Both the position numbers and the translations under genes were made by a program. Shown here in pieces: positions 45,530 through 53,614 of a DNA stretch of 64,000 nucleotides. The notes below the pieces were generated by a model. The model searched no databases. It saw only the letters and a list, made by a program, of their open reading frames with translations, and had not been told where the DNA came from. Within the stretch, counting starts at the first letter, position 1, and every line of letters starts with the position of its first letter. Source of the DNA: CAYLRU01 sp964386565 (GTDB lineage Bacteria > Desulfobacterota > Desulfobacteria > Desulfobacterales > UBA5616); contig CAYLRU010000012.1 of NCBI GenBank assembly GCA_964386565.1, positions 3,229-67,228 of the forward strand, written 5' to 3'.

Positions 45530-46330
45530 ATGAAACATGTATTGGATCGAGCAGGCATCAACGTTGGTGCCGTCATGGCCATCTGGATGGTCGTGGCGAT
45601 GTTTGTTTTCCCTGCACATCTTTTTGCGGAAGATCCGTCCCTTCCGTTTTCACCCGGTGAAAAGCTGGTTTTTGAAATAAAATGGAGCATTATACCGGCC
45701 GGGAAGGCCGTACTTGAAGTCCTCCCCATCGAAGAATTGGATGGGGTTTTGGCCTATCATTTTGTCATGACGGTGAGAACAAGCAACTTTGTGGATCATT
45801 TTTACAAGGTCAGGGATCGAATCGATGCTTATGCGGATCTTCAGATGAATCGATCCCTGTTGTTCAAAAAAAAACAACGGGAAGGACGATCAAAGAAGAA
45901 TATCCTGGTTACCTTTGACTGGGAAAAGAAACAGGCCCGGTATTCCAATTTCAACAAAAAGCGAAAGCCGATTTCCATAAAAGAGGGGACGTTTGATCCG
46001 CTGTCCGCATTTTATTTTACACGGCTGTTTGATTGGGAAAACGGAAATGAAGTGGCCAGACCGGTTACTGACGGGAAAAAAAATATCATCGGCAAGGCCC
46101 ACCTGGTGAAAAGGGAAACCATTAAAGTACCGGCCGGAACCTTCGACACCTATTTACTGGAACCGGATATCGAACATATCGGCGGTGTGTTTGAAAAAAG
46201 CAAAAATGCAAAGATAGAGTTATGGGTAACAGCCGATGACCGTCACATTCCCGTACGGCTGAAAAGCAAGGTCGTGGTGGGGAGCTTTACAGGAGAGTTG
46301 GTTTCCATGGAAGGCGTTGATCGCCCATGA
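45530..46330 (+). CDS. DUF3108-family periplasmic protein
   Basis: 266 residues with an N-terminal signal segment ending near AHLFAED and a DUF3108 core: FSPGEKLVFEIKWSIIPAGKA, then RDRIDAYAD, TFDPLSAFYFTRLFDW, VPAGTFDTYLLEPD and ELWVTADDRHIPVRLKSKV. Relatives are beta-rich envelope proteins; the role is not established. The 3' end overlaps the thiolase relic. Confidence 0.85.
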   Translation: MKHVLDRAGINVGAVMAIWMVVAMFVFPAHLFAEDPSLPFSPGEKLVFEIKWSIIPAGKAVLEVLPIEELDGVLAYHFVMTVRTSNFVDHFYKVRDRIDAYADLQMNRSLLFKKKQREGRSKKNILVTFDWEKKQARYSNFNKKRKPISIKEGTFDPLSAFYFTRLFDWENGNEVARPVTDGKKNIIGKAHLVKRETIKVPAGTFDTYLLEPDIEHIGGVFEKSKNAKIELWVTADDRHIPVRLKSKVVVGSFTGELVSMEGVDRP

Positions 46331-46334
46331 ATTT

Positions 46335-46574
46335 TATCTGGAACGGGATTTTGCCGCCCAGTATCCGGGATGTGAAAGAGAACCGGGATTAAACAGGAAT
46401 ATTACCAATGTCAACGGATCCGGGATCGGACCGGGGCATCCGGTGGGTTCCACCGGTGATAGAAGCATCACCACACTGATTTATGCCATGAGAAAGCCGG
46501 GGAAAACCCGGGGTTGGCCACCCTTTGCGGCGGTGGGTGGCGTTTCCATGGCCTGTGCCATCGGAATCATGTAA
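46335..46574 (+). pseudogene. Thiolase C-terminal remnant
   Basis: About 78 codons matching the C-terminal end of acetyl-CoA acetyltransferases: RDFAAQYPGCEREPGLNRN, TNVNGSGIGPGHPVGSTG with the catalytic His, then TLIYAMRKPGK and a degraded VGGVSMACAIGIM (normal form GGGMGMA). The first 300 or so codons, including the nucleophilic cysteine, are missing; the segment begins inside the end of the DUF3108 gene. A truncated relic, not a working gene. Confidence 0.82.
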
Positions 46575-46589
46575 CAAAGAAGGGTAAAG

Positions 46590-46952
46590 ATGGAATCGAG
46601 GCCGGAAGAATCTTATATGGATGAGGAATGGGAAAACCGGAAATTGTGCCCTGACGGTAATTGTATCGGGGTTATCGGCCCGGATGGTTTCTGCAAGGAA
46701 TGCGGCCGCGGTCTGCCGTCTGAAACAGATCAGCCGGTTGTTTTGTCCGTTTCGGGCGAACCTGGCGGCGAATATGAAGAGGAATATGTTGATGAACGGG
46801 CCGGTGAATTTCATGCTGACGGTGAAGAAGACGGCGGGTTAAACGACGCTGTGGATGAAGACTGGGAAAACCGGACCCTGTGCAGCGACGAAAGCTGTAT
46901 TGGTGTTATCGGCCCGGACGGGAGATGCAGGGAGTGCGGAAAGCCGCTATAG
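46590..46952 (+). CDS. Duplicated CIGVIGPDG zinc-ribbon-like protein
   Basis: 120 residues made of two copies of one unit: D-E-(E/D)-W-E-N-R-x-L-C-x-(D)-x-x-C-I-G-V-I-G-P-D-G-x-C-x-E-C-G, at about residues 10-45 and 86-120, joined by an acidic linker. Each unit has four Cys (C-x4-C, C-x2-C), so it likely binds one zinc. Net strongly acidic. An adequate ribosome site (AAGAAGGG) precedes the ATG. I do not recognise a characterised family. Confidence 0.78.
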   Translation: MESRPEESYMDEEWENRKLCPDGNCIGVIGPDGFCKECGRGLPSETDQPVVLSVSGEPGGEYEEEYVDERAGEFHADGEEDGGLNDAVDEDWENRTLCSDESCIGVIGPDGRCRECGKPL

Positions 46953-47078
46953 TCTCCCGGATACCGGCAGAGCGCCGCAGGGGATACCTATCGGGCCAGC
47001 GGAAAGATTCCATGCGGTGCTTAAACCGTATCTTTGGGCTTTTTCTTGGTGTGTTCCAGGTCTGATGTGTCGGCCGGT

Positions 47079-47750
47079 TCAGATCTGGCCGATATCCTGT
47101 TCAGCGTCACTCTTGAAACCGTTATAATATTCAAAGACCTTTTTGACATAAAACCGGGTTGTTTTAAAGGGCGGGATCCCCCGGTATTCCCTCACCTTGC
47201 TGCTGCCGGCATTATAGGCGGCAAGGGCAAGCTCGGCATTGCCTTCAAATTGTATCATGAGCTGCTTGAAGTATCTCACGCCGGCGTTGATATTGCTTTC
47301 AGGGTCTGAAAAATCTTCAACACCCATGGCCCTGGCCGTGGACGGCATGAGCTGCATGAGTCCCACGGCTCCTTTCTTGGAAACCGCGTTGGGATTAAAA
47401 CTGGACTCCGCCCATATAATAGCCTTGATAAGTTCGGGTTCCACATCGTACTGGTCGGCAACTTCCTCGATGATCGGGTGAAATATCTCTTCGGCTGCTT
47501 TCCCCCGAACAGAGATCCAATCAACCTTCTGGTCATCCTGCGCTTCCAATTCCCCAGTTGGTTCATGTGGATCCGCCGGCTCAATGGTGTCCTGCTTGGC
47601 GGCCGTTGCGACCCATTTCGTTTCATTATCGGTCGTAATACTTTTGGGCTGGGCGTAAATACTGACCCAAAAAGCCGTAATCACCAAATATAAACAAGAT
47701 GTTATGACGAATAAAATCTTTTCCTTACAGTGATTTTCGTCCATTTCCAC
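47079..47750 (-). CDS. Lytic transglycosylase (SLT domain)
   Basis: 223 residues: an N-terminal membrane anchor (about 12-33), an Asp/Glu-rich linker, and a goose-type/Slt70-like domain with catalytic Glu in IIWAESSFNPNAVS, then GAVGLMQLMPSTA, NINAGVRYF and ALAAYNAG. Cleaves peptidoglycan between MurNAc and GlcNAc in the periplasm. Confidence 0.92.
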   Translation of the reverse strand: MEMDENHCKEKILFVITSCLYLVITAFWVSIYAQPKSITTDNETKWVATAAKQDTIEPADPHEPTGELEAQDDQKVDWISVRGKAAEEIFHPIIEEVADQYDVEPELIKAIIWAESSFNPNAVSKKGAVGLMQLMPSTARAMGVEDFSDPESNINAGVRYFKQLMIQFEGNAELALAAYNAGSSKVREYRGIPPFKTTRFYVKKVFEYYNGFKSDAEQDIGQI

Positions 47751-48049
47751 TCTCTTTATTTACAGTTAAAGAACCATCCTACAACAACAGATGGAGCAAC
47801 TTATTGTAAAAAAAACGGGATGTCAACCCAAATCTAATGCACATATATGGGCATCCCGGGCTGTTTCTTAAGCCGCTTGAAAAATTTTAACCGGTTTTTG
47901 GTAAAAAAGCAATAGTTCATTGAAAATAAAAATAAAATCCAATATTTATGGCTAATTCGACCCATAATTCCAAAAAATACACCATATGTTGATGATGTGT
48001 AAAAATACACTTGACAATTATCACCTGTTCGACATAGGTAATATAAACA

Positions 48050-48200
48050 TAAGGTGCCGTTACGGCTTAATAGGGAATCCCGTGAAAATCGGGAGCGGTC
48101 CCGCCGCTGTAATTGGGGACGACATTCGCAACAGCCACTGCAAAAGCGGGAAGGCGCGGATGGCCGGATGATCCAAGAGTCAGAAGACCTGCCTTGTATA
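48050..48200 (+). promoter_or_regulatory. Cobalamin riboswitch
   Basis: The class signature is readable in order: GGTGCC near 48053, AATAGGGAATCCCGTGAAAA, TCGGGAGCGGTCCCGCCGC, TGTAATTGGGGACG, GCCACTG (about 48133-48140), GCGGGAAGG, and the B12-box region ending AGTCAGAAGACCTGCC (to 48193). A TTGACA box at 48011 could start the transcript. It is followed by a strong terminator at 48267, the usual off-switch, but no cobalamin gene follows. Confidence 0.93.
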
Positions 48201-48266
48201 AAACGCCCATGATCCTGCGGGAAACAGGTACATGAGCGGATTGAAAGGGTCAAGTAAGCTGGGTGC

Positions 48267-48306
48267 AGCCCTTCAAGCAGATGTTACGCTTGAAGGGCTT
48301 TTTTTA
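48267..48306 (+). terminator. Riboswitch expression-platform terminator
   Basis: Perfect 12-bp stem AGCCCTTCAAGC / GCTTGAAGGGCT with a 9-nt loop, then seven T. It lies about 75 bases after the riboswitch core. Confidence 0.93.
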
Positions 48307-48311
48307 TATGG

Positions 48312-48550
48312 CCCCCGAATACCGGCGGGGGTGCACTCATTTGGGTGTCGGGGAAAGGCTCTCCCGGCAGGAGTTCCCCTTGCCTGTGTCTCCGGGCAGG
48401 GGGGTTTTGCCTTTCCCGACTCCCATAAAGATGCTTTTTAAAACAGAACGTTTTTCAAAGTTCCAATTAAAAACAGGTTAAGTACGTGCCGGGTGTCCGG
48501 TTGCCGCAAGGTCCGGGGTCTTCAGGAGGGACTTGACAGCGCCCGGCACG
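48312..48550 (+). other. Structured non-coding DNA downstream of the riboswitch
   Basis: No credible open frame between 48306 and 48788. Three hairpins are visible: CCCCCG / CGGGGG (48312-48331); GTCGGGGAAAGGC (48347-48359) / GCCTTTCCCGAC (48409-48420) with inner pairing CCCGG / CCGGG; and CGTGCCGGG (48485-48493) / CCCGGCACG (48542-48550) with TGTC / GACA inside. The density of long GC stems suggests a non-coding RNA or a degraded regulatory region. Confidence 0.5.
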
Positions 48551-48787
48551 CTTTTAGTCTTCTCAATCATTTTAAAGCAGGCCTGTCAAGTGGTTTTCCC
48601 TTAAATGGCAAACAGGCCATAAAGACCCCGTTCCAAAGAAGTGGATAACAGATATTTTTTTCGATAATTAAACTTTACCAAAAGACAGCCGATTTATTTT
48701 GTGGTATGAAAAAAACGGCACTCCGGCGCTGGGATGCAAATTTTGGAAAATTTTAATCCGTGATTGTTTTTTGATGAGGAATAAAAG

Positions 48788-49024
48788 ATGTTGGAAAAAA
48801 TTGCAAAAAGTCCGTACCTTAACATCCTGGCGGGCATTGTTTTAATATCAACCGCCGGATATGAGACATGGGAATCTTTTGATGAGTTTAAACTGGGTAC
48901 ATACCATGGTGTATTTGTTTTCGGCATTATTCAGCTCCTTAAATCCCTGCCCGAAGCATTGCACGGGGTTAAAGAAATCAGGGAAGGAGAAGAATGCTAT
49001 GAAAATGGCCGGAAACGAAATTAA
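48788..49024 (+). CDS. Small membrane-associated hypothetical protein
   Basis: 78 residues. GAGGA ribosome site upstream of the ATG. Two hydrophobic segments (YLNILAGIVLISTAG and GVFVFGIIQLLKSL) separated by an acidic loop, with a charged C-terminal tail. It is the first open frame after the cobalamin riboswitch, about 480 bases past its terminator. Function unknown. Confidence 0.65.
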   Translation: MLEKIAKSPYLNILAGIVLISTAGYETWESFDEFKLGTYHGVFVFGIIQLLKSLPEALHGVKEIREGEECYENGRKRN

Positions 49025-49273
49025 AATCCTGCGAATTATTTAAGGCCGTGTTTGCGCCTTCATCCAATGCATGGATAATTCCTCCGGGCGTAACCGTATC
49101 TTCAGCCGTACATTGCAAAATGGTTTAACCGCCGGGAGTTTTTCACGCTTCTCCTGTCCGAATTAACGATTTGAAAAATATTCAAATAGCTGCTAATGAG
49201 GGTGTTGTTTTCTGGTCTGCAACATTTTCGGGCATGGGGGTTATAATTTTTATTTTTTGGACATGGAGTTGCC

Positions 49274-50389
49274 ATGATCATCGGGGTCCTGAAGGAAATC
49301 AAAGCGGATGAGAACCGGGTGTCGATGACACCGGCCGGAGTGGAACTCATTAAACAGTTTGGTCATCGGGTCCTGGTTGAAAGAGGGGCGGGAAACGGGA
49401 GCGGGCTTTCAGACGCGGCGTATGAAAAGGCCGGTGCCCGGATACTCGATACGCCGCAACAGATTTATGCAGAGGCTGAAATGGTCATGCATGTGAAAGA
49501 ACCCCTCCCCTCCGAGTATGACCTGATTCGGGAAGATCAGATTATATTCACATACCTTCATCTGGCGGCAAACCAGGAACTGACCGATGCACTGATGAAA
49601 AGCGGCTCCATTTGCATCGCCTATGAAACCATACAGAAATCCGACGGTTCACTCCCCCTGCTCAAACCCATGAGCGAGGTCGCCGGCAGGATGGCAATCC
49701 AGCAGGGTGCAAAGTACCTGGAGATGGAATACGGCGGACACGGCGTATTGCTTGGCGGCGTTCCCGGTGTTGATCCCGGTACCATATTGGTGATCGGCGG
49801 GGGAACCGTGGGAAAAAATGCCGCCAAAATAGCCTGCGGTCTGGGCGCCAAGGTGTATGTGCTGGAGAATAATCTTGAACGGATGCGGTATCTCAGTGAT
49901 GTCATGCCGAGGAACTGCTTTCTGTTGATGTCTACGCCGGCCGCTGTTCGCGAACTGCTTCCACAGGCCGATGTGATCGTAGGGGCCGTGCTGATACCGG
50001 GTGCAAAAGCGCCGAAAGTGATTACCCGGGAGATGCTGTCACTTATAAACAAGGGATCCGTTATGGTGGATGTATCCATTGATCAGGGCGGATGTTTTGA
50101 AACGTCGAGACCCACGACCCATACGGAACCGATTTATATCGTGAACGGCGTGGTCCATTACTGCGTCGCCAACATGCCGGGGGCTGTTGCCAGAACATCC
50201 ACGATGGCCCTGACCAACGCCTCATTGCCCTATGCCGTTGCAATCGCCAACAGCGGGTGGAAATGCGCAAGCCTGGAAAATCCTGAAATCCGGGGGGGAC
50301 TTAATGTCGTCAAGGGCCATTTGACCTGCAAGGGCGTTGCGGAGGCTTTTGACAGGGAATATACACCGGTTGAAAACGTCATCGCATAA
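49274..50389 (+). CDS. ald: Alanine dehydrogenase
   Basis: 371 residues. N-terminal domain begins MIIGVLKEIKADENRVSMTP with the pyruvate/lysine site; the NAD-binding motif is ILVIGGGTVGKNAAKIACGLGAKVYV; VMVDVSIDQGGCFETS follows. Interconverts L-alanine and pyruvate plus ammonia. Followed within 14 bases by alanine racemase: together they would convert D- or L-alanine to pyruvate. Confidence 0.96.
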   Translation: MIIGVLKEIKADENRVSMTPAGVELIKQFGHRVLVERGAGNGSGLSDAAYEKAGARILDTPQQIYAEAEMVMHVKEPLPSEYDLIREDQIIFTYLHLAANQELTDALMKSGSICIAYETIQKSDGSLPLLKPMSEVAGRMAIQQGAKYLEMEYGGHGVLLGGVPGVDPGTILVIGGGTVGKNAAKIACGLGAKVYVLENNLERMRYLSDVMPRNCFLLMSTPAAVRELLPQADVIVGAVLIPGAKAPKVITREMLSLINKGSVMVDVSIDQGGCFETSRPTTHTEPIYIVNGVVHYCVANMPGAVARTSTMALTNASLPYAVAIANSGWKCASLENPEIRGGLNVVKGHLTCKGVAEAFDREYTPVENVIA

Positions 50390-50402
50390 AGAAATTCAGC
50401 CT

Positions 50403-51596
50403 GTGAAGGAAATCAATGCAAAAGCAACAACGGGGGGACGGGAATTCCCCCTGGCCTGGGCTGAAATCGATTTAGGGGCTGTTGCTCATAATGTCCGAGA
50501 GCTAAGGCGAATTACCGTTTCATCCGCCATGGTCTTGGCTGTGGTAAAGGCCAACGGATATGGTCACGGGGCCGTTCGGATTGCACAAACTGCATTGCAG
50601 AACGGTGCCGAGCGGCTGGGAGTCGCCAATTTGGATGAAGCTGTTTCCCTCAGGGAGAACGGCATAGATGCTCCTATCCTGATATTCGGATACACCGCCC
50701 CGGAACGGTTTCAAACGCTGCTGGAATACGATCTCACCCAGTCCGTGTATTCACTGGATATGGCCGGACGTCTGTCCGATGCCGCAGCTTCCATGGGAAA
50801 GAAAATAAGAATCCATATCAAACTGGATACGGGAATGGGAAGGGTCGGGATATTGTCCATACCGGACCACAGTCCGGTTCCTGTACGGAACCCGAGCTCG
50901 GTTGTCGACGAAATCAGGGCTGTCTTATGCCTTAAGGGATGCACGACCGAAGGTATCTTTACCCATTTTGCAACTGCCGACCATTGGGATAAATCCTATG
51001 CGGAACAGCAGTTTCAGCGGTTTATGGAAATTATGAACAGGTTGCGCGCAGACGGCTTACTGCCGTCAGTGATACATGCGGCAAACAGTGCGGCGACAAT
51101 CGATATGCCGCATACGCACCTGGACATGGTCAGGCCCGGCATATCCGTTTACGGCTTATATCCTTCTTCAGAGGTGAACCGGGATGCCATCATCTTGAAA
51201 CCGGCGCTTACGCTGAAGACCCGGGTGGTTCACCTGAAAGAGGTTCCTGCCGGTTTTGCCGTAAGCTATGGGTGTACTTATAAAACCTTCCGAGCGACGA
51301 CCATTGCAACAGTGCCCATGGGATATGCCGACGGATTCGGTCGATTGCTTTCTTCATGCGGGTCTATGTTGATTAACGGCGAACGGGCACCGGTGGTGGG
51401 GCGTGTCTGCATGGATATGACCCTGCTGGATGTGGGACAGATTCCGGATGTGGCCCTGGAAGACGAAGTCGTGGTCATCGGCAGGCAACAACAAGGGGTT
51501 ATCCCGGCGGAAGAAATTGCCGCAGCCTTGAATACCATCAATTATGAAGTGGTCACTTCCATTGGCGAGCGGGTCCGGCGAATATATAAGGAGTAA
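50403..51596 (+). CDS. alr: Alanine racemase
   Basis: About 397 residues. I took GTG 50403, the first start codon after the ald stop; the frame is open back into ald (TTG 50337). The PLP lysine is in VVKANGYGHGA; the second catalytic residue, Tyr, is in SYGCTYK; the family's PMGYADGFGR and GRVCMDMTLLDV are present. Makes D-alanine for peptidoglycan and, with ald, may serve alanine use. Confidence 0.95.
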   Translation: MKEINAKATTGGREFPLAWAEIDLGAVAHNVRELRRITVSSAMVLAVVKANGYGHGAVRIAQTALQNGAERLGVANLDEAVSLRENGIDAPILIFGYTAPERFQTLLEYDLTQSVYSLDMAGRLSDAAASMGKKIRIHIKLDTGMGRVGILSIPDHSPVPVRNPSSVVDEIRAVLCLKGCTTEGIFTHFATADHWDKSYAEQQFQRFMEIMNRLRADGLLPSVIHAANSAATIDMPHTHLDMVRPGISVYGLYPSSEVNRDAIILKPALTLKTRVVHLKEVPAGFAVSYGCTYKTFRATTIATVPMGYADGFGRLLSSCGSMLINGERAPVVGRVCMDMTLLDVGQIPDVALEDEVVVIGRQQQGVIPAEEIAAALNTINYEVVTSIGERVRRIYKE

Positions 51597-51614
51597 GGGA
51601 ATTTTTTCCTCAAG

Positions 51615-51638
51615 CCCCGGCTTGACCAACAGCCGGGG
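51615..51638. terminator. Weak hairpin between convergent genes
   Basis: CCCCGGCT / AGCCGGGG, 8 bp perfect, loop TGACCAAC, just after alr; no T run follows, so termination would be weak or Rho-assisted. Confidence 0.4.
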
Positions 51639-51719
51639 TAATGCACGGAAAAAGGTTTTTAAATGCCGATCGTTTCCTATTCGGTCCTCCGGAATAAAAA
51701 ACAGGCACAGTGGTTTTGG

Positions 51720-52643
51720 TCATGGTTTAACCGGGAGTCCATTTTTAAATACCATATCGCCGGTATTTTTCAGATCATACCCGGCCAGTGATTTGGCTGT
51801 CTTTTGAAATTTCTCATCGTGGAGCAGGCTTAAGAAAACCTGTACGCCCTTGTCGAAAAAACGTTCCTTTGCAATCAGCAAATCATATCGTTCCCATCTT
51901 AAGGGAATAAAATCCAGGTCCAGAAGTGCGGCCACGTAACGGATGGCCGGACCGGCATCAGCCCTGTCCGCCAGGATTTCCAGACCGACGTCCATATGCC
52001 GCTGAACCTCGTTATAATATCCGTCGATGGATTCACCGTTTATTCCGGCTTTTTTCAATTCCTTGTCAAACAACAGACGGGTTCCGGTGCCCACTGCGCG
52101 ATTGACGATTTTAATATTTCCCCGGGAAAGATCCTTGATTCCCGATATTTTTTTCGGATTTTTCTTTTGGACGATGATACCCTGTTCCCGGAGACAAAAA
52201 TTTACGATTGCCGGATCTCTTTCAAGCTCCCGGGAGGCGAATTCAAAATTGTAATCTTCATCATCATCCTGGAGCAGATGACTGGATGCCATGTGGCAAA
52301 GGTTTTGCCGCAGGGCTCTCAATCCCCCCATGCTGCCCAGGTTGCCGAATACGGCGATATGATCTGTATGAATGCGGTTAAAAAGAGTAATCGCTTTTTC
52401 CAGGAGCGGGTCGTTGCTGCCGGTGATGATCAGCAATCCCTCATACGGCGGCAAATGGCTGACGGATTCGGGATAGTTGATGGTGTTGGTTTCGATCCAC
52501 TGCTCCACCAAATGCCTGGGGAACAGCCATTTCCCCGTAATTTTAGTTGCGGGTAGACCCTTTTCCGCTACTAGGGTATAAATCATTTTCTCGTTAACAT
52601 CTAAAAACTGGGCTACTTCTTTTGTTGAAAGGAAGGTTCTCAT
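51720..52643 (-). CDS. HTH/periplasmic-binding-like transcriptional regulator (ModE/excisionase-type HTH)
   Basis: 307 residues. N-terminal excisionase-type HTH (STKEVAQFLDVNEKMIYTLV, then KITGKWLFPRHLVEQWI). The rest is a type 2 periplasmic-binding fold (LLIITGSNDPLLEKA, GNLGSMGGLRALRQ, INRAVGTGTRLLFD-like segment), used in this group as a cytoplasmic ligand sensor, often for molybdate or tungstate. The ATG at 52641-52643 shares CATG with the divergent gene, and GAGGAAC precedes it. Ligand not determinable; molybdate/tungstate would fit an fdhA-bearing organism but is inference. Confidence 0.82.
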   Translation of the reverse strand: MRTFLSTKEVAQFLDVNEKMIYTLVAEKGLPATKITGKWLFPRHLVEQWIETNTINYPESVSHLPPYEGLLIITGSNDPLLEKAITLFNRIHTDHIAVFGNLGSMGGLRALRQNLCHMASSHLLQDDDEDYNFEFASRELERDPAIVNFCLREQGIIVQKKNPKKISGIKDLSRGNIKIVNRAVGTGTRLLFDKELKKAGINGESIDGYYNEVQRHMDVGLEILADRADAGPAIRYVAALLDLDFIPLRWERYDLLIAKERFFDKGVQVFLSLLHDEKFQKTAKSLAGYDLKNTGDMVFKNGLPVKP

Positions 52644-52950
52644 GGCAATTGTTCCTCAGCAAAACAGAACCCGCACGATTCGCCGATCCATGGCGGACCT
52701 GATGGAACAGGCTCCGCACAGCGCGCGGGATTTATCTAAGATATTGGGCATTCGGGAAAATGAGATCCTTGAGCATTTATCCCATATCGAACGCTCGGTT
52801 GCAGTAAAAGGCAAAAAGCTTAAAATAGTACCTGCCAAGTGCCTGTCCTGTGGTTATACGTTCAAAAAGCGTAAACGGTTTTCACGACCCGGACGATGCC
52901 CGTCATGCAGAAACACGCATATCGAGGCGCCGTTGTATCGTATCGACTGA
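52642..52950 (+). CDS. Winged-helix/zinc-ribbon transcriptional regulator
   Basis: 102 residues. A winged helix (ARDLSKILGIRENEILEHLSHIERS, residues about 27-52 in pattern) is followed by a zinc ribbon CLSCGYTF ... CPSCRN. Matches the small archaeal/bacterial regulators of the COG3357 type. AAAGGAAGG ribosome site lies inside the divergent gene's coding sequence, and its ATG overlaps the divergent ATG by two bases. Confidence 0.83.
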   Translation: MAIVPQQNRTRTIRRSMADLMEQAPHSARDLSKILGIRENEILEHLSHIERSVAVKGKKLKIVPAKCLSCGYTFKKRKRFSRPGRCPSCRNTHIEAPLYRID

Positions 52951-52971
52951 TTCGGGACTTTGTCCATGGGG

Positions 52972-53352
52972 TTATTTTTTTTGATACCATTTCCCGCCGG
53001 GGTCCTGGAGCCATTCTCCGGGCTGGGCTGTTTCGGCGATCCGCAAAGCTCTCCGGGAGCCGACCGATTCCACCGTCGTCCCCTGTTGTTTTGCGATAAT
53101 CTGATATACCTGTTCCCGATCGGCGTTTTCCGCTTCCACCACATCCTGTTTGGCCCGGTTCTCCCCCATAAACTGCAGAAAACCTTTATTATTTTCTCCC
53201 ACAACCCCGTCTTTTTTAAGGGCTATTATGTCGGGAAGGCGCTCCAGCATCCGCTGTTTGATGGTGTCGGCCCCGGCAAATGCATCTGCGTTTGCAATGA
53301 GTCCGATCATAATGGTCATGAATATGGCAATTGAAAAAACACGCTTTTTCAT
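52972..53352 (-). CDS. YdbL-family (DUF1318) periplasmic protein
   Basis: 126 residues with a signal peptide cleaved near ADAFA. The mature part has the DUF1318 pattern: an N-terminal helix with KDGVVGENNKGFL, then NADREQVYQIIAKQQGTTVESVG and a C-terminal WLQDPGGKWY. Third member of the YdbH-YnbE-YdbL set on this strand; in enteric bacteria this set assists phospholipid transport between the membranes. Confidence 0.85.
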   Translation of the reverse strand: MKKRVFSIAIFMTIMIGLIANADAFAGADTIKQRMLERLPDIIALKKDGVVGENNKGFLQFMGENRAKQDVVEAENADREQVYQIIAKQQGTTVESVGSRRALRIAETAQPGEWLQDPGGKWYQKK

Positions 53353-53388
53353 AGGGGTTCTCCTTATTGTGATAGCCTCAATTTTGTT

Positions 53389-53598
53389 TTATTCGGCGGA
53401 TTGTGGGTCAATGGTTTTGGCGGTCTTGTCAATGTCGCCGAAAAAATCATCCAGAGCCCTGTCGATCTTTACATTCACGTCAATGGTGATATGAATGGGC
53501 TTGACTTCGACAGGTGCCACTTCAACCCGATGTCTGGTGCATGAAAAACAACAGGTCGCAAATAACATGGCGGCAATGAGGATAGTCGCTTTTTGCAT
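53389..53598 (-). CDS. YnbE-like small lipoprotein
   Basis: 69 residues with a lipoprotein-type signal (FATCCFSC, Cys at about residue 20). The mature part VEVKPIHITIDVNVKIDRALDDFF matches YnbE, which by family knowledge extends the YdbH beta-sheet at the outer membrane. Located between ydbH-like and ydbL-like genes. Confidence 0.87.
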   Translation of the reverse strand: MQKATILIAAMLFATCCFSCTRHRVEVAPVEVKPIHITIDVNVKIDRALDDFFGDIDKTAKTIDPQSAE

Positions 53599-53614
53599 TC
53601 TTTTTCCTCCTGGT

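Noticed and set aside
48232..48441. 69-codon frame starting just after the riboswitch
   Set aside because: It runs through the terminator stem and the GC hairpins, has no ribosome site and no similarity I recognise; more likely non-coding.
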